A stretch of DNA of 64,000 nucleotides from Devosia lucknowensis. GTDB taxonomy: Bacteria > Pseudomonadota > Alphaproteobacteria > Rhizobiales > Devosiaceae. Positions 15,708 through 25,754 of the stretch are shown here, one piece after another. A program made the position numbers and the translations under genes. The notes below the pieces were generated by a model. The model did not search any database and was not told the origin of the DNA. It was given only the letters and a program-made list of their open reading frames with translations. The stretch is taken from assembly GCF_900177655.1 (NCBI RefSeq), contig NZ_FXWK01000001.1, positions 1,426,001 through 1,490,000 of the forward strand. Direction: 5' to 3'. The first letter of the stretch is position 1. Every line of letters begins with the position of its first letter.

Positions 15708-16898
15708 CGCCTCGCGGCGCAACAGGCGATCGCGCTGTTGCTTGAGCGCTCGTAGCGCACCCTTGATCCTGTCATTCGACTTCGCCTGTGCGCGCAGGCG
15801 CTGATAGCTGCGGTGAGCCAGCGCCACCGCCTTGCCGACGGGCGACAGGCCCACATAGTGATGGCGCAGCGGGATCTGCACATTGCACCAATGCCGCTTC
15901 TCGTCGGTATAGCCACACCCCATGTCGAATATGGCGATGCCCTGTCCGAACACGGTCTGCATGACGCGCAGCAGGCACTGCTTTCCCGGCGAGCCCCCCT
16001 GAATACGCTCGCAGTCGCTCATCGACGAAATCAGGCAGAACATGCGGTCGCCATGGACGACGTTGTATCGGACGGCGACGATTTCCCCATCGAGCCGCAG
16101 GGCGTGAAGGCGCACATCGACCCCGGACGACCGCTCCAATGCGGCGCTATAGAAGCCGATGAGATTTTCGGCGACGAACGGATCGTGGATGCCCTGCGCC
16201 CGGAAGCGGGCCGAGCGCTGCTCGAACATGATCGCTAGCGCTTTCTGCGCTTCGGCCGGATCGCTGATCTCCTCGAAATCAACGGCGCCCAGTGCGGCCA
16301 GACGGTCGCCCTGCTGGCGGTCGTGCTTGCGGCGCGAGCGGCTGCGCTGTTCGGCGTCACATTGCTCCCATGAGGAGAACTGAACGCGATAAAGCGTGTC
16401 GACGGCAAGACTGGATCCAAGCTGGTCGAAAAGCCCGTCCTGGCCGTCGACGCTGGCCGGTATCGAGCGCAGATAGGCCAACCCGGCGCCTTTGACGCTG
16501 CCGAGCATCTGGCGCCACAGCGCCGCCCTGCCCTCCGCGCCCATGGCCGCCAGCCGCGCCGTGTCGGCAACCGGCGCGTAGCAACCCGCATGCGAGCCGG
16601 GAAACCACGTGAAAACGCGGATGCCGAAGACGCGCTTGCGATGGAGCGGCAGGATGGCGATCGGTTCGCCGCCCACGCGGCCCACGACATAGACCTGGGA
16701 ATCTTCCGGGATTTTGCGGTTCTCGACCCAGAGCCGGATGAAGTCGTAGTTCTGGCCTGGCGAGTCGATCGATGTGCTGAGCGCGCGCCAGGGCGCTTCT
16801 ACATCCGCGATACGGTGATGCACGGCAACGGAAATGCACGCACTGCCTTCGGCGGCAACGACGGCCTTGTGCCATGCAAGTTCAATCTGGTCCGCCAT
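15693..16898 (-). CDS. GNAT/BioF2-like (CelD family) acetyltransferase
   Basis: About 401 residues. The C-terminal half (about 195-370) has the BioF2/CelD-type double GNAT fold found in enzymes linked to cellulose and exopolysaccharide synthesis: [26 protein letters not shown] followed by [32 protein letters not shown] and [17 protein letters not shown]. Substrate unknown. The ATG at 16898 is the first ATG of the frame but has no clear SD; an upstream TTG at 17006 would add 36 residues, so the start is uncertain. Confidence 0.8.
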   Translation of the reverse strand: MADQIELAWHKAVVAAEGSACISVAVHHRIADVEAPWRALSTSIDSPGQNYDFIRLWVENRKIPEDSQVYVVGRVGGEPIAILPLHRKRVFGIRVFTWFPGSHAGCYAPVADTARLAAMGAEGRAALWRQMLGSVKGAGLAYLRSIPASVDGQDGLFDQLGSSLAVDTLYRVQFSSWEQCDAEQRSRSRRKHDRQQGDRLAALGAVDFEEISDPAEAQKALAIMFEQRSARFRAQGIHDPFVAENLIGFYSAALERSSGVDVRLHALRLDGEIVAVRYNVVHGDRMFCLISSMSDCERIQGGSPGKQCLLRVMQTVFGQGIAIFDMGCGYTDEKRHWCNVQIPLRHHYVGLSPVGKAVALAHRSYQRLRAQAKSNDRIKGALRALKQQRDRLLRREASDQL

Positions 16899-17072
16899 CC
16901 CGGCGACCGGCAGACTATTCGCGCTCACGATTGTTCCGTGCCCCTCGCCGAAATCGATGCCAATCTGCCCACGCTGGGTAAATCGGTTCTGAATATCCCA
17001 CAGCAAAACGCGTTGAGAGTTTCAAAACCGGCAGCAGGGTTAATCTCCCGCTACAGGCGCAGGCTGGCGGGC

Positions 17073-17813
17073 TCAGCCGAATTCGGCGAGCATCGGGAAG
17101 GTTTCGAGGAACCAGTAGGACAGCCGGGTAAAATCGCCGGTGATAAAGAGGATACCGGTCAGGACCAGCAGGCCGCCCATCACCTTTTCGACCACGCCCA
17201 GATGTTTTTTGAAATTCTGGAAGAAGGTCAGGAACGGGCCGATCGCAATACCGGCAAGAAAGAACGGAATGCCCAGGCCAAGGGAATAAAGGCCCAGCAG
17301 CGACGCACCTTCCCAGGCGGTATCCTTGCTGGCGGCCACGGACAGGATGGCCGCAAGTACGGGTCCGATGCAGGGGGTCCAGCCGATGGCGAAGGCAAGG
17401 CCAAGGAGAAAGCCACCAAGGGGACCGGATGCGGCGCCGGGCCCGTTATGGCGCAACTGGCGGTCGAGGATGCCGATGCGGAAGACGCCGAGGAAATGCA
17501 GTCCCATGGCGATGATGACGATACCGGCCACCGGCGTCAGGATCGGCAGCACCTGCCGAAAGACCTGTCCGAAGGCAGTGGCCGTCGCACCGAGGGCGAC
17601 GAACACCACGGTGAACCCGAAAATGAAGAAGAGGGACGTCAGCGCAACCCGCGCCGTCAGCTTGCCGGGGGACCCAGAAACCGCTTCGGCACGCAGCTGG
17701 TCGTAGCTCGCCCCGCTCATATAGGTGAGGTAAGGCGGCACGAGGGGCAGCACGCACGGGCTCAGAAAACTGAGAATTCCGGCGCCGATGACCAAAGGCA
17801 AGGAAATTTCCAA
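17073..17813 (-). CDS. ccdA: Cytochrome c biogenesis protein CcdA
   Basis: A 246-residue, six-TM inner membrane protein that passes electrons from thioredoxin to periplasmic thiol proteins used in cytochrome c maturation. The two essential cysteines are in LSPCVLP (near residue 20) and GWTPCIGP (near 145). The start codon is TTG, supported by AAGGAG 7 bases upstream and by the family N-terminus. No other cytochrome c maturation genes are nearby. Confidence 0.95.
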   Translation of the reverse strand: MEISLPLVIGAGILSFLSPCVLPLVPPYLTYMSGASYDQLRAEAVSGSPGKLTARVALTSLFFIFGFTVVFVALGATATAFGQVFRQVLPILTPVAGIVIIAMGLHFLGVFRIGILDRQLRHNGPGAASGPLGGFLLGLAFAIGWTPCIGPVLAAILSVAASKDTAWEGASLLGLYSLGLGIPFFLAGIAIGPFLTFFQNFKKHLGVVEKVMGGLLVLTGILFITGDFTRLSYWFLETFPMLAEFG

Positions 17814-18043
17814 GGACGCACTCCTTCTGCGCGCCTTGTTTACTGCCGCTTACCGGAAAGGCAATGAGCCCCACGGTCGCATCGCGCCGAATTGAAAGGG
17901 TTCCATGTTAACTTAGTTTAACGACTTCAGCGATCGGCGGGTATAGGGTGGGGCGTCGGTGCCTTTTCCATGGCACCAGCGACGACAGTGATCACCCGAT
18001 CTTCAAAGAGGTTCACGCTGCCGCCATAAACCGAGTGGCGCCT

Positions 18044-18262
18044 ATGTTTTCTCATTCCGTTTCGACGCTGACCTGCCCACATTGCGGCACGACCAACACG
18101 GTCACGACAGCGAACTTGCCCCTCGGGGTGAAACTCAACTGCTCGCAATGCTGCAGTTCACTCGGCGATTGGCGCGGCGCTGCCGCAGGTTTCGTCCCGG
18201 AAAGCTTCGCGTTGGCGACAGCTTCCGATCAAGCCAGCGCGGACATCGAGTTGGCAGTTTAA
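18044..18262 (+). CDS. Small zinc-ribbon-like protein (72 aa)
   Basis: A 72-residue protein with CPHC (11-14) and CSQC (33-36) knuckles, the spacing of a one-domain zinc ribbon such as the N-terminal domain of zinc-binding membrane or transcription proteins. The rest is Ala/Ser-rich. The ATG at 18044 is the most natural start; there is no strong SD. It lies 140 bases upstream of the chemoreceptor on the same strand. No specific family recognised. Confidence 0.6.
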   Translation: MFSHSVSTLTCPHCGTTNTVTTANLPLGVKLNCSQCCSSLGDWRGAAAGFVPESFALATASDQASADIELAV

Positions 18263-18288
18263 CTTCGGCGCCCAAAGTATGAGCTCGC

Positions 18289-18302
18289 TTGATCTCGATC
18301 AA
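18289..18302. promoter_or_regulatory. FNR/FixK-type binding site
   Basis: TTGATCTCGATCAA, a perfect match to the TTGAT-N4-ATCAA consensus, centred about 108 bases before the chemoreceptor start codon. In Hyphomicrobiales such boxes bind FixK or FnrL and respond to low oxygen. Confidence 0.7.
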
Positions 18303-18403
18303 ACGACTCGTCGGTTTTTCGTGGCTTGGCAGCGGTTAGACAGTACTTCTTAACGAGTACGCGACAAAATCTAGGCAATACTCATCCTGCCTAAGATTTA
18401 ATC

Positions 18404-20794
18404 ATGCGCAAGCTCCGCCTCACCATCCGCACCAGTCTTATCGGCCTGGTCTGCATTCTTTCGGCCGCTACGATCGGGTTGGCAGGCCGCGAGGCTGCCA
18501 TTGCTTATTCCAGCAATGTGGAAGCCGGTCAGATGGCGTATTCCACGAGGACATCCGACCTTCTGCTGACCAGCGCCGGCGCCTGGGCGCTCGAGCGCGG
18601 CATGACCAACACTGCCCTTGCCAGCGCCGATCCCGCGGCGCCGCCGGTTCTCGCCCAGATCGCTGAGCGTCGACAGACCGGCGATGCAGCGCTTGACGAA
18701 GCGCTCGGGCGCCTTGCAGGCGAAAGTTTTGCCGGACGCGACGCCCTGATCCAGTCGCTGACGGCAGCGACAGCGAACGTTGCCGACTTCCGGGGCAAGG
18801 TGGATGTCGCGCTTGCGGCACCCGCCGATCAGCGTCCTCAGGATGTGGTGCGGGGCTGGGTCCCTGCCATCACCGAAATGATCGTGGCCTCGCAGCGCCT
18901 GCGCGAAGGCGCCAAGTTCGTGGTCGACTCGACCGCCACCCGGATTGCCCTGCTCGAAACGGTTCGCGGTGAAATCTGGACCATGAGCGAATTCGCCGGG
19001 CGCGAGCGGGCCCAGATCGGCGCCCTGATCGCATCGGGCAACCCGATGGACGTCGCTGCGCTTCGCACCCTCAGCACCAATCGCGGGCGGGTCGAGCAGG
19101 CCTGGTTCAACATCGAGGCCTATCTCGGTCGCGACGCAGCCAGTCCGGCGCTGCGCGAGGCCGCCCAGGAGACGCGCAAGGTCTTCTTCGGTGACTTCGA
19201 GGCGGTCCGTCAGCAGGTTTACGCGGCCGGAACGTCTGGCCAGACCTATCCGCTGGTCGCCGCCGACTGGGTGAAACAGTCCACCGCCGCGATCGACACG
19301 ATCCTCGGGCTCTCCACCGCATCGGTCGTCGTCGCCGGTGAGGTTGCCTCGTCGGCCACCACCTCCGCCCAGCTCGGCTTCGCGGCAGCCGCGACCCTGT
19401 TCGGACTTGGCCTGGCGCTGGCAGGTATCGGGCTCTGGGTAACGATCGTCAGGACCACCGGCCCGCTGCGCCGCATCACGGCCAGCATGACCGAATTGTC
19501 CGACGGCAAGCTCGATGCCCACGTGCCCTATGTGGAGCGCCGCGACGAGATCGGCGAAATGGCGGCAGCTGTTCAGGTGTTCAAGGAAAATGGGCTGCGC
19601 ATCGCTGCGCTGGGCGTGGAAGAAGCCGATCGCGCCCGTTCCGCGCAGAAGCGCGCGCAGATGATGCAGGCGTTCCAGACCGAGTTCGACGGCGTCATCG
19701 CCGCCACCGCCGACGGCGATTTCACCCGCCGCATCGAGCAGACTTTCCCCGATGCAGACATCGACCGCATCGCCCGGAACTTCAACGGCGTGCTCGAAAC
19801 CGTCAACGGCGCCCTGGGCGAAGCCGGCGGCGTCCTGTCCGCCCTCGCCCGCACTGATCTGACCCAGCGCATGACCGGCGACTATCGCGGCGTGTTCGCG
19901 GCGCTGCGCGACGACACCAACCTCGTTGGCGACAAGCTGACCGAACTGGTGGTGCAGTTGCGCTCGACGTCGCAGGCGCTGCGCGTCGCGACCGGCGAAA
20001 TCCTCGCCGGAGCCAACGACCTCTCCGAACGGACGACACGGCAGGCCGCAACCATCGAGGAAACCTCGGCTGCCATGGAACAGCTGGCCGGAACGGTGAG
20101 CGACAATGCGCGCAAGGCAGAGGCCGGAGCCCGTCGCACGCAGGCCGCCGCCCTTCTCGCCGAGGACGGGCAGCAGGTGATGGGCGAGGCCACCCAGGCT
20201 ATGCACCGCATCACCACGTCCTCGGGCCGCATTTCCAACATCATCGGCATGATCGACGACATAGCCTTCCAGACCAATCTGCTGGCACTCAACGCGTCGG
20301 TCGAGGCGGCACGGGCCGGCGAGGCCGGCAAGGGCTTCGCCGTGGTAGCGGTGGAAGTCCGTCGCCTCGCGCAATCGGCAGCGCAGGCGTCGTCCGAAGT
20401 GAAGGCGCTGATCGAGCAGAGCGGTGCCGAAGTGGACGGCGGTTCGAAACTGGTCGCCAGCGCCGCCGACAAGCTGCGCGGCATCCTCGACGCGGTGCAG
20501 GAGAACTCGCTGCTGATCTCCGAGATCGCCAGCGCCAGCGCCAACCAATCCACGGCCATATCGGAAGTCAACACGGCCGTGCGCCAGATGGACGAGATGA
20601 CCCAGCACAATGCGGCGCTGGTGGAAGAGACCAATGCAGCCATCGAGCAAACTGAAGCACAGGCCGTCGAACTCGACCGCATCATCTCCGTATTCCGCGT
20701 CGATGGGCGCGAGGCGCAGCCGCAGCAACGGCGCGCTGCAATGCACCAGAGTCACGGTAATGCGGCCATAGCCAACGACTGGACCGCCTTCTGA
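18404..20794 (+). CDS. Methyl-accepting chemotaxis protein
   Basis: A 796-residue transmembrane chemoreceptor. TM1 is at about 8-28, an all-helical periplasmic sensor at about 30-315, TM2 at about 322-347, a HAMP domain at 348-400, a second HAMP-like region to about 500, then the signalling domain (about 520-770) with the conserved hairpin tip [20 protein letters not shown]. It ends DWTAF, similar to the xWxxF pentapeptide that tethers CheR/CheB. The ligand is unknown. A perfect FNR/FixK box upstream suggests oxygen-linked expression. A hairpin terminator follows. Confidence 0.95.
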   Translation: MRKLRLTIRTSLIGLVCILSAATIGLAGREAAIAYSSNVEAGQMAYSTRTSDLLLTSAGAWALERGMTNTALASADPAAPPVLAQIAERRQTGDAALDEALGRLAGESFAGRDALIQSLTAATANVADFRGKVDVALAAPADQRPQDVVRGWVPAITEMIVASQRLREGAKFVVDSTATRIALLETVRGEIWTMSEFAGRERAQIGALIASGNPMDVAALRTLSTNRGRVEQAWFNIEAYLGRDAASPALREAAQETRKVFFGDFEAVRQQVYAAGTSGQTYPLVAADWVKQSTAAIDTILGLSTASVVVAGEVASSATTSAQLGFAAAATLFGLGLALAGIGLWVTIVRTTGPLRRITASMTELSDGKLDAHVPYVERRDEIGEMAAAVQVFKENGLRIAALGVEEADRARSAQKRAQMMQAFQTEFDGVIAATADGDFTRRIEQTFPDADIDRIARNFNGVLETVNGALGEAGGVLSALARTDLTQRMTGDYRGVFAALRDDTNLVGDKLTELVVQLRSTSQALRVATGEILAGANDLSERTTRQAATIEETSAAMEQLAGTVSDNARKAEAGARRTQAAALLAEDGQQVMGEATQAMHRITTSSGRISNIIGMIDDIAFQTNLLALNASVEAARAGEAGKGFAVVAVEVRRLAQSAAQASSEVKALIEQSGAEVDGGSKLVASAADKLRGILDAVQENSLLISEIASASANQSTAISEVNTAVRQMDEMTQHNAALVEETNAAIEQTEAQAVELDRIISVFRVDGREAQPQQRRAAMHQSHGNAAIANDWTAF

Positions 20795-20796
20795 CA

Positions 20797-20826
20797 CAAA
20801 GGCCCCCACGTGGGGGCCTCCTGCTT
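20797..20826 (+). terminator. Terminator-like palindrome
   Basis: GGCCCCCACGTGGGGGCC, an 18-base perfect palindrome at 20801-20818, just after the chemoreceptor stop; the tail CTCCTGCTTCTGG is only moderately T-rich. Confidence 0.65.
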
Positions 20827-20917
20827 CTGGCAAAAATGTTATCGCCGGCACATCGGAAGCCGCTGGCTATCGGATCGCCCATTCGATACCGCTGCATGGA
20901 CCACAGCCCCGAGTCCG

Positions 20918-21769
20918 ATGCCCGATATTGTCCCGCTGCCGCCGATCCGCACCGCCGCCCAATTGCGCGCGCAGGCCGACGACCTCAAGGCACGACCGAA
21001 CTTTGTTGCCTGTAATCAGGCCTACACCAAAGGCGTTGCCGCCTTTCGGGAGGCCGCTCGCCCCTTCGGCAAACTGATTGCGAACGAGGACCGGTTCCGG
21101 ATCGTCAATTACATCTTCCACCTCTGGGCCGAGGGACGTGCGGCGGGTGGTGACGGCGCATTGACCTACGGCACCATTCACGAGGTGTCTCAGCGCGGCC
21201 AGGTTACCGCGCGGGTGCTCAAGAACACCCTGGCCCTGGGCGTTCATCTGGGTTTTCTGGAGCGCAAGCCCAACCCTGCCGACCGCAGAAGCTGGCTCTA
21301 CGCGCCTACGGAACTCGGCGCGCGCTTCCCGCATCAGTGGCTGATCCCGGCCACCGAATCCCTCGATCGCCTGGTTGACGGCGAGACTCTGACCGAGCGG
21401 ATCCAAAATGACCCCGAGGTCACGATCCGCTTTTTTCTCGGCGCCGGCCGCGAATTCGCCTCCGGGCTGGAGCCCGCAATACTGGTGCCCGACTACATGC
21501 ATTTCTGCGGCCACCGCGAAGGCGCCCCCCTCGTCGCCATGGCCCTCCTGATCGCCGAAATGGAAGGAAAGCCCAATCCCAGTCGCGGCGAGATCGCCGC
21601 CCGCTACGGCCTCACCAAGAGCCAGGTCGCCCTGGTGATTTCGGCAGGGGTCGAGCTCGGGTTCATTTCGCTGGAAAACGGCAGCGCGCGGCCGACCGAT
21701 GCCTTGCGAGACGGCAATGCCGACTGGACGGCGGTCGCCCTCGCCTTTCTTCACTATCATCTGCGCTGA
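20918..21769 (+). CDS. Hypothetical protein with winged-helix-like segments
   Basis: A 283-residue soluble protein. Two stretches look like winged helix-turn-helix units: GTIHEVSQRGQVTARVLKNTLALGVHLGFLERK (about 90-125) and RGEIAARYGLTKSQVALVISAGVELGFISLE (about 225-260). This pattern would fit a DNA-binding regulator of the MarR/replication-initiator type, but I do not recognise the family. The ATG at 20918 was preferred to the open frame from 20810, which overlaps the terminator palindrome. It stands just upstream of rpe. Confidence 0.7.
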   Translation: MPDIVPLPPIRTAAQLRAQADDLKARPNFVACNQAYTKGVAAFREAARPFGKLIANEDRFRIVNYIFHLWAEGRAAGGDGALTYGTIHEVSQRGQVTARVLKNTLALGVHLGFLERKPNPADRRSWLYAPTELGARFPHQWLIPATESLDRLVDGETLTERIQNDPEVTIRFFLGAGREFASGLEPAILVPDYMHFCGHREGAPLVAMALLIAEMEGKPNPSRGEIAARYGLTKSQVALVISAGVELGFISLENGSARPTDALRDGNADWTAVALAFLHYHLR

Positions 21770-21854
21770 GGCAGCGACTGGGCGCGTCCCGCACCCTTGC
21801 CCCTGCCTCATTCCCACGCTACAGCACCGCTGATCCCAATCGGCCGAGGTGCCC

Positions 21855-22538
21855 ATGACCACCCCCCGCCCCCTGCGCATTGCGCCTTCGATCCTGTCGG
21901 CCGATTTTTCGCGGCTCGGTGACGAGGTGCGGGCGATTGTAGACGGCGGGGCGGACTATATTCATGTCGACGTGATGGACGGGCATTTCGTGCCCAATAT
22001 CAGTTTCGGCGCGCCGATCATGAAGTCCATTCGCGGCGTCACCGACAAGGTGTTCGACGTGCACCTGATGATCGCTCCAACCGACCCTTATCTGGCCGAT
22101 TTCGCCAAGGCCGGCGCTGACATCATCACCGTCCACGCCGAAGCCGGTCCGCATCTGCACCGCTCGCTCCAGGCCATTCGTGCGCTTGGCAAGAAGGCCG
22201 GCGTCGCGCTCAATCCCGCTACTCCGGTATCCGCCCTAGAGCATGTGATCGACGATATCGACCTGCTCCTGATCATGAGCGTCAATCCAGGCTTCGGCGG
22301 ACAGAGTTTCATCCGGGGCAGCCTCGGCAAACTTCGCCAGGCCAGGGCCCTGATCGGCGGCCGAGATATCGACCTCGAAGTCGACGGTGGCGTGACTGCC
22401 GACAATGCCGGAGAGATCGTCGCCGCCGGCGCCAATGTGCTGGTCGCCGGCTCATCGGTCTATGGCGGCAATGATCCCGCTACATATGCCGGCCGCATCC
22501 AGGCCATCCGCGATGCAGCCACGGGCCGCATCGCCTGA
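21855..22538 (+). CDS. rpe: Ribulose-phosphate 3-epimerase
   Basis: A 227-residue TIM-barrel enzyme interconverting ribulose 5-phosphate and xylulose 5-phosphate. Signatures present: [43 protein letters not shown] and [12 protein letters not shown], which supply metal and phosphate ligands. ATG at 21855 follows CGAGG; a GTG two codons earlier is possible. It completes the pentose-phosphate link with gnd at the left of the window and precedes purB by 30 bases. Confidence 0.97.
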   Translation: MTTPRPLRIAPSILSADFSRLGDEVRAIVDGGADYIHVDVMDGHFVPNISFGAPIMKSIRGVTDKVFDVHLMIAPTDPYLADFAKAGADIITVHAEAGPHLHRSLQAIRALGKKAGVALNPATPVSALEHVIDDIDLLLIMSVNPGFGGQSFIRGSLGKLRQARALIGGRDIDLEVDGGVTADNAGEIVAAGANVLVAGSSVYGGNDPATYAGRIQAIRDAATGRIA

Positions 22539-22568
22539 ATCAAACTCTGACATACCAAGGCTAAGCCC

Positions 22569-23900
22569 ATGATTCCGCGCTATTCCCGCCCCGAAATGGT
22601 TGCCAACTGGTCGGCTGAAAGCCGGTTCGCCATCTGGTTCGAGATCGAGGCTCATGCCACGTCCAAGCTTGCCGAACTTGGCGTGGTGCCCAAGGAAAGC
22701 GCCGACAAGATCTGGGACGTGATGAATGCCCGCAAGGCCGAGCGCGGCGACTACGGTTTCGACGTTGCGCGCATCGATGAGATCGAACGCACCACCAAGC
22801 ACGACGTCATCGCTTTCCTGACGCACCTTTCCGAAATCGTCGGCCCTGAAGCCCGGTTCGTGCACCAGGGCATGACCTCGTCCGACATTCTCGACACCAC
22901 CCTTTCGGTACAGCTCAAGAACGCCGCCGACATCTTGCTGGCCGACATCGACGCATTGCTCGCGGCTCTCAAGCGCCGGGCGATGGAGCACAAGGATACG
23001 ATCACCATCGGCCGCAGCCACGGCATCCATGCCGAGCCGACCACCTTTGGCGTCAAGCTCGCGGAGGCCTATGCCGAATTCACCCGTAATCGCGCCCGCC
23101 TCGTCGCTGCGCGCGACGAGATTGCCACCGCCGCGATCTCGGGCGCCATCGGCACCTTCGCCAATATCGATCCGTCGGTGGAAGAATATGTCGCTGAAAA
23201 GCTGGGTCTTTCCATCGAGCCCGTCTCGACCCAGGTGATCCCGCGCGACCGGCATGCCATGTTCTTTGCGACCCTGGGTGTCATCGCCTCGTCGATCGAG
23301 CGCGTCGCCGTGGAAATCCGGCACCTGCAGCGCACCGAAGTGCTGGAGGCCGAAGAGTTCTTCTCGCCCGGCCAGAAGGGCTCGTCGGCCATGCCGCACA
23401 AGCGCAATCCGGTGTTGACGGAAAATCTTACAGGCCTCGCTCGTCTCGTGCGCGGCATGGTCACCCCGGCGCTCGAAAACGTGGCCCTCTGGCACGAACG
23501 CGATATCTCGCACTCCTCGGTCGAGCGCATGATCGGCCCCGATGCCACCATTACCCTCGATTTCGCGTTGGCGCGCCTGACCGGCGTCATCGACAAGCTG
23601 GTGGTCTATCCCGAAAACATGCGCAAGAATCTCGACCTGCTTGGCGGCCTGCACAATTCGCAGCGCGTTCTGCTGGCACTGACCCAGGCCGGCTACTCGC
23701 GCGAGGACAGCTATGCCGCGGTGCAGCGCAACGCCATGAAGGTCTGGGAACACCGCGGCGAGCGCGCGGGGCTCTTTGCCCAGAACCTCAAGAACGACCC
23801 TGAAGTGACGCTCAGCGACGCACAGATCGACGCCATGTTCGACGATGCCTATCACCTCAAGCATGTCGACACGATTTTTGCCCGGGTGTTCGGCGCATGA
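22569..23900 (+). CDS. purB: Adenylosuccinate lyase
   Basis: A 443-residue enzyme of the fumarase/aspartase superfamily acting twice in purine synthesis: on SAICAR and on adenylosuccinate. The superfamily signature GSSAMPHKRNP (near residue 275) with its catalytic flexible loop is intact, as is the TSSDILDTTLSVQ region and GRSHGIHAEP. The 3' end overlaps the next gene by 4 bases (ATGA). It is the first gene of the purine region that continues with purC, purS, purQ and purL. Confidence 0.98.
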   Translation: MIPRYSRPEMVANWSAESRFAIWFEIEAHATSKLAELGVVPKESADKIWDVMNARKAERGDYGFDVARIDEIERTTKHDVIAFLTHLSEIVGPEARFVHQGMTSSDILDTTLSVQLKNAADILLADIDALLAALKRRAMEHKDTITIGRSHGIHAEPTTFGVKLAEAYAEFTRNRARLVAARDEIATAAISGAIGTFANIDPSVEEYVAEKLGLSIEPVSTQVIPRDRHAMFFATLGVIASSIERVAVEIRHLQRTEVLEAEEFFSPGQKGSSAMPHKRNPVLTENLTGLARLVRGMVTPALENVALWHERDISHSSVERMIGPDATITLDFALARLTGVIDKLVVYPENMRKNLDLLGGLHNSQRVLLALTQAGYSREDSYAAVQRNAMKVWEHRGERAGLFAQNLKNDPEVTLSDAQIDAMFDDAYHLKHVDTIFARVFGA

Positions 23901-24445
23901 GGATTGCCGATGCGGACATTCTGATCCTGCCAGGGCTCGGCGGCATCAAGCCGGGCCATTGGCAGACGCGGTGGGCCGAGAAGATGAAAACCGCGGCGAT
24001 CGTCGAACAGGCCGATTGGTGGGAGCCCAATGCCGATGACTGGATCGACACCATCATCCAGGCGGCGCAGCTGACCACAAGGACGGTGGTTTTCGTATGC
24101 CATTCTACATCCGTGTCGGCGCTGGTGCATGCCGCGCCGCGGCTGCCCGACAATGTGCGCGGCGCATTTCTGGTCGCCCCGACCGATGTGGAGGAAAGTC
24201 CGGCGGCGCCGAAGGCGATTCACGTCTTCCGCCCGGTCCCCCGCGATCCGCTGCCCTTTCCGTCCATGGTCGTCGCATCCAGCAACGACCCCTATGTGAC
24301 GCTGGAGCGCGCGGTGGAATTCGCCAATTGCTGGGGCTCGGACTTCCACCAGGCAGGCGAGGCCGGCCACATCAATGTCGATTCCGGGCATGGACCATGG
24401 CCGGAAGGCCTGCTGATGTTCACGCGGCTGATGCAGCGGCTGTGA
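23897..24445 (+). CDS. RBBP9/YdeN family alpha/beta hydrolase
   Basis: A 182-residue small serine hydrolase. The nucleophile is Ser70 in VCHSTSV, in place of the usual GxSxG; the acidic residue is likely in SSNDPYV (near 127) and the His in DSGHGPWPEG (near 165). LPGLGGIKPGHWQTRW at the N-terminus is typical of the family. Substrates are unknown. It is translationally coupled to purB (ATGA overlap) and to the acetyltransferase that follows (GTGA overlap). Confidence 0.9.
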   Translation: MRIADADILILPGLGGIKPGHWQTRWAEKMKTAAIVEQADWWEPNADDWIDTIIQAAQLTTRTVVFVCHSTSVSALVHAAPRLPDNVRGAFLVAPTDVEESPAAPKAIHVFRPVPRDPLPFPSMVVASSNDPYVTLERAVEFANCWGSDFHQAGEAGHINVDSGHGPWPEGLLMFTRLMQRL

Positions 24446-24903
24446 TCGACGGATACGAGCTGCGGCACGAAACGCCGGCCATCGACGACTACCTGCGTCT
24501 GCGGGTCGTCGCTGGCCTCAGCGCCAAGACCGTTGAACAGGCCAGCGCCGGCCTCCCGAACACCTGGTTCGGCGTCACGCTGTTCCATTCCGGTTCCGCA
24601 ATCGGCATGGGCAGGATCATCGGCGACGGCGGCACCGCCTTCCAGATCGTCGACATTGCCCTCGATCCGCAACATCAGGGCAAAGGTTTGGGCAAGGCCA
24701 TAATGGCCGCGCTGATGAACCGGCTATCGGCCGGTGCACGAGAAGGCGCCTATGTCAGTCTCATCGCCGACGGGGATGCAAGGCATCTCTATGCCCAGTT
24801 CGGCTTCGAGCCAGTAATGCCTGCCTCTATCGGCATGGCGACCCGGGTCGCGACGAGCCGGCCGAATTTTGCCGCGAATCCGCCAAAAACCCCGGAAATC
24901 TAG
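24442..24903 (+). CDS. GNAT family N-acetyltransferase
   Basis: A 153-residue GNAT protein with IVDIALDPQHQGKGLGKAIM (CoA-binding Q/RxxGxG/A motif near residue 75-85) and HLYAQFGFEPV at the C-terminus. The GTG start at 24442 overlaps the stop of the hydrolase gene, and the protein begins IDGYELRHETPAIDDYLRLR, the normal start of this subgroup. The last 25 residues are a hydrophilic Pro/Asn-rich tail. Target unknown. Confidence 0.88.
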   Translation: MIDGYELRHETPAIDDYLRLRVVAGLSAKTVEQASAGLPNTWFGVTLFHSGSAIGMGRIIGDGGTAFQIVDIALDPQHQGKGLGKAIMAALMNRLSAGAREGAYVSLIADGDARHLYAQFGFEPVMPASIGMATRVATSRPNFAANPPKTPEI

Positions 24904-25080
24904 GCAAAATCGGCGCAGGCCGAATTAAATCTTCTTAACTTGAGAGCGGCTTGTGACAGGCCTAAACCATTCCTCGCTGGTTTGAGGCCGCCGGCGGGAA
25001 ACGCTCCCGCGACGCGACGACCCCCGAAAACCCGCCATAGGGCCGCTCAACTGGCCCGCGCTGTTTTACGGAGACGTATC

Positions 25081-25374
25081 ATGCGCAAATATCTCGTACC
25101 CGCCTTTATCGCCCTTCTGGCCGTCGCTCCCGCGGCGTCGTTCGCGGCCACCACGGCGCCCACCGCCGCGGCCACCACGTCTGCCGAACAGACCATGGCC
25201 GGCAAGGTCAAGTTCTTCAATCTCGAAGCGCGCTCGGTCGAACTCGAAGATGGCAGCTTCTATTACCTGCCCCCGGGCTTCAAGGCACCGGATGTCAAAG
25301 TCGGCCAGCAGGTCACCATACACTGGAAGAAGAACGGCTCGGCTCGCGACGTCACCGCGATCGATATCGGATAA
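25081..25374 (+). CDS. DUF1344 family exported protein
   Basis: A 97-residue protein with a Sec signal peptide (about 1-22, ending SFAA) and a mature domain GKVKFFNLEARSVELEDGSFYYLPPGFKAPDVKVGQQVTIHW, the DUF1344 pattern of small periplasmic beta-barrel-like proteins in Hyphomicrobiales. Function unknown. GGAGA lies 8 bases before the ATG. The 177 bases upstream (24904-25080) hold no gene. A strong hairpin follows the stop. Confidence 0.88.
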   Translation: MRKYLVPAFIALLAVAPAASFAATTAPTAAATTSAEQTMAGKVKFFNLEARSVELEDGSFYYLPPGFKAPDVKVGQQVTIHWKKNGSARDVTAIDIG

Positions 25375-25381
25375 CGGAATC

Positions 25382-25415
25382 AAAAAGGGGCCGCTCGGCG
25401 GCCCCTCTTCCTATT
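25382..25415. terminator. Bidirectional rho-independent terminator
   Basis: GGGGCCGC-TCG-GCGGCCCC stem-loop (25387-25405) with AAAAA before and TCTTCCTATT after, between the convergent DUF1344 and DUF1476 genes. Confidence 0.85.
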
Positions 25416-25430
25416 ACACACGAAACGCGA

Positions 25431-25754
25431 TCAGCCTTCGGCGGCGATCTGTTCGCCGGCCACAGCGATCAGGCTCAGCATCTTTTCGCGCAGGGCTTCG
25501 TCCGACACGGCGACGCCCTTGGCCTTGAGATCGCCCGAAACCTTGCGGAACACGTCCTCGTCGCCGGCTTCCTGGAAATCGGCGGCAACCACTTCGGCGG
25601 CGTAAGACTTGGCGGCCTCGCCTTCCAGGCCCATCAATTCGGCGGCCCAGAGACCCAACAGCTTGTTGCGGCGCGCTTCTGCCCTGAATTTCTTTTCCGC
25701 ATCGAATGCGAACTTGGCTTCCTGGCCCTTCTTGCGTTCGTCGAACCCGCTCAT
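25431..25754 (-). CDS. DUF1476 protein, F1-ATPase zeta inhibitor-like
   Basis: A 107-residue helical protein starting SGFDERKKGQEAKFAFDAEKKFRAEARRNKLLG, the diagnostic pattern of DUF1476. In alphaproteobacteria this family includes the zeta subunit, a natural inhibitor of F1Fo-ATP synthase whose N-terminus blocks rotation. The inhibitory N-terminal segment is complete here. The start at 25754 is the family start. The gene sits between purB and purC, as it commonly does in this order, divergent from purC. Confidence 0.92.
   Translation of the reverse strand: MSGFDERKKGQEAKFAFDAEKKFRAEARRNKLLGLWAAELMGLEGEAAKSYAAEVVAADFQEAGDEDVFRKVSGDLKAKGVAVSDEALREKMLSLIAVAGEQIAAEG

Noticed and set aside
18398..20851. 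817-codon open frame opposite the chemoreceptor gene
   Set aside because: Codon-mirror shadow of the receptor; translation is Arg/Gly/His-rich and lacks domains.
22452..23864. 470-codon open frame opposite purB
   Set aside because: Shadow of purB, which is complete.
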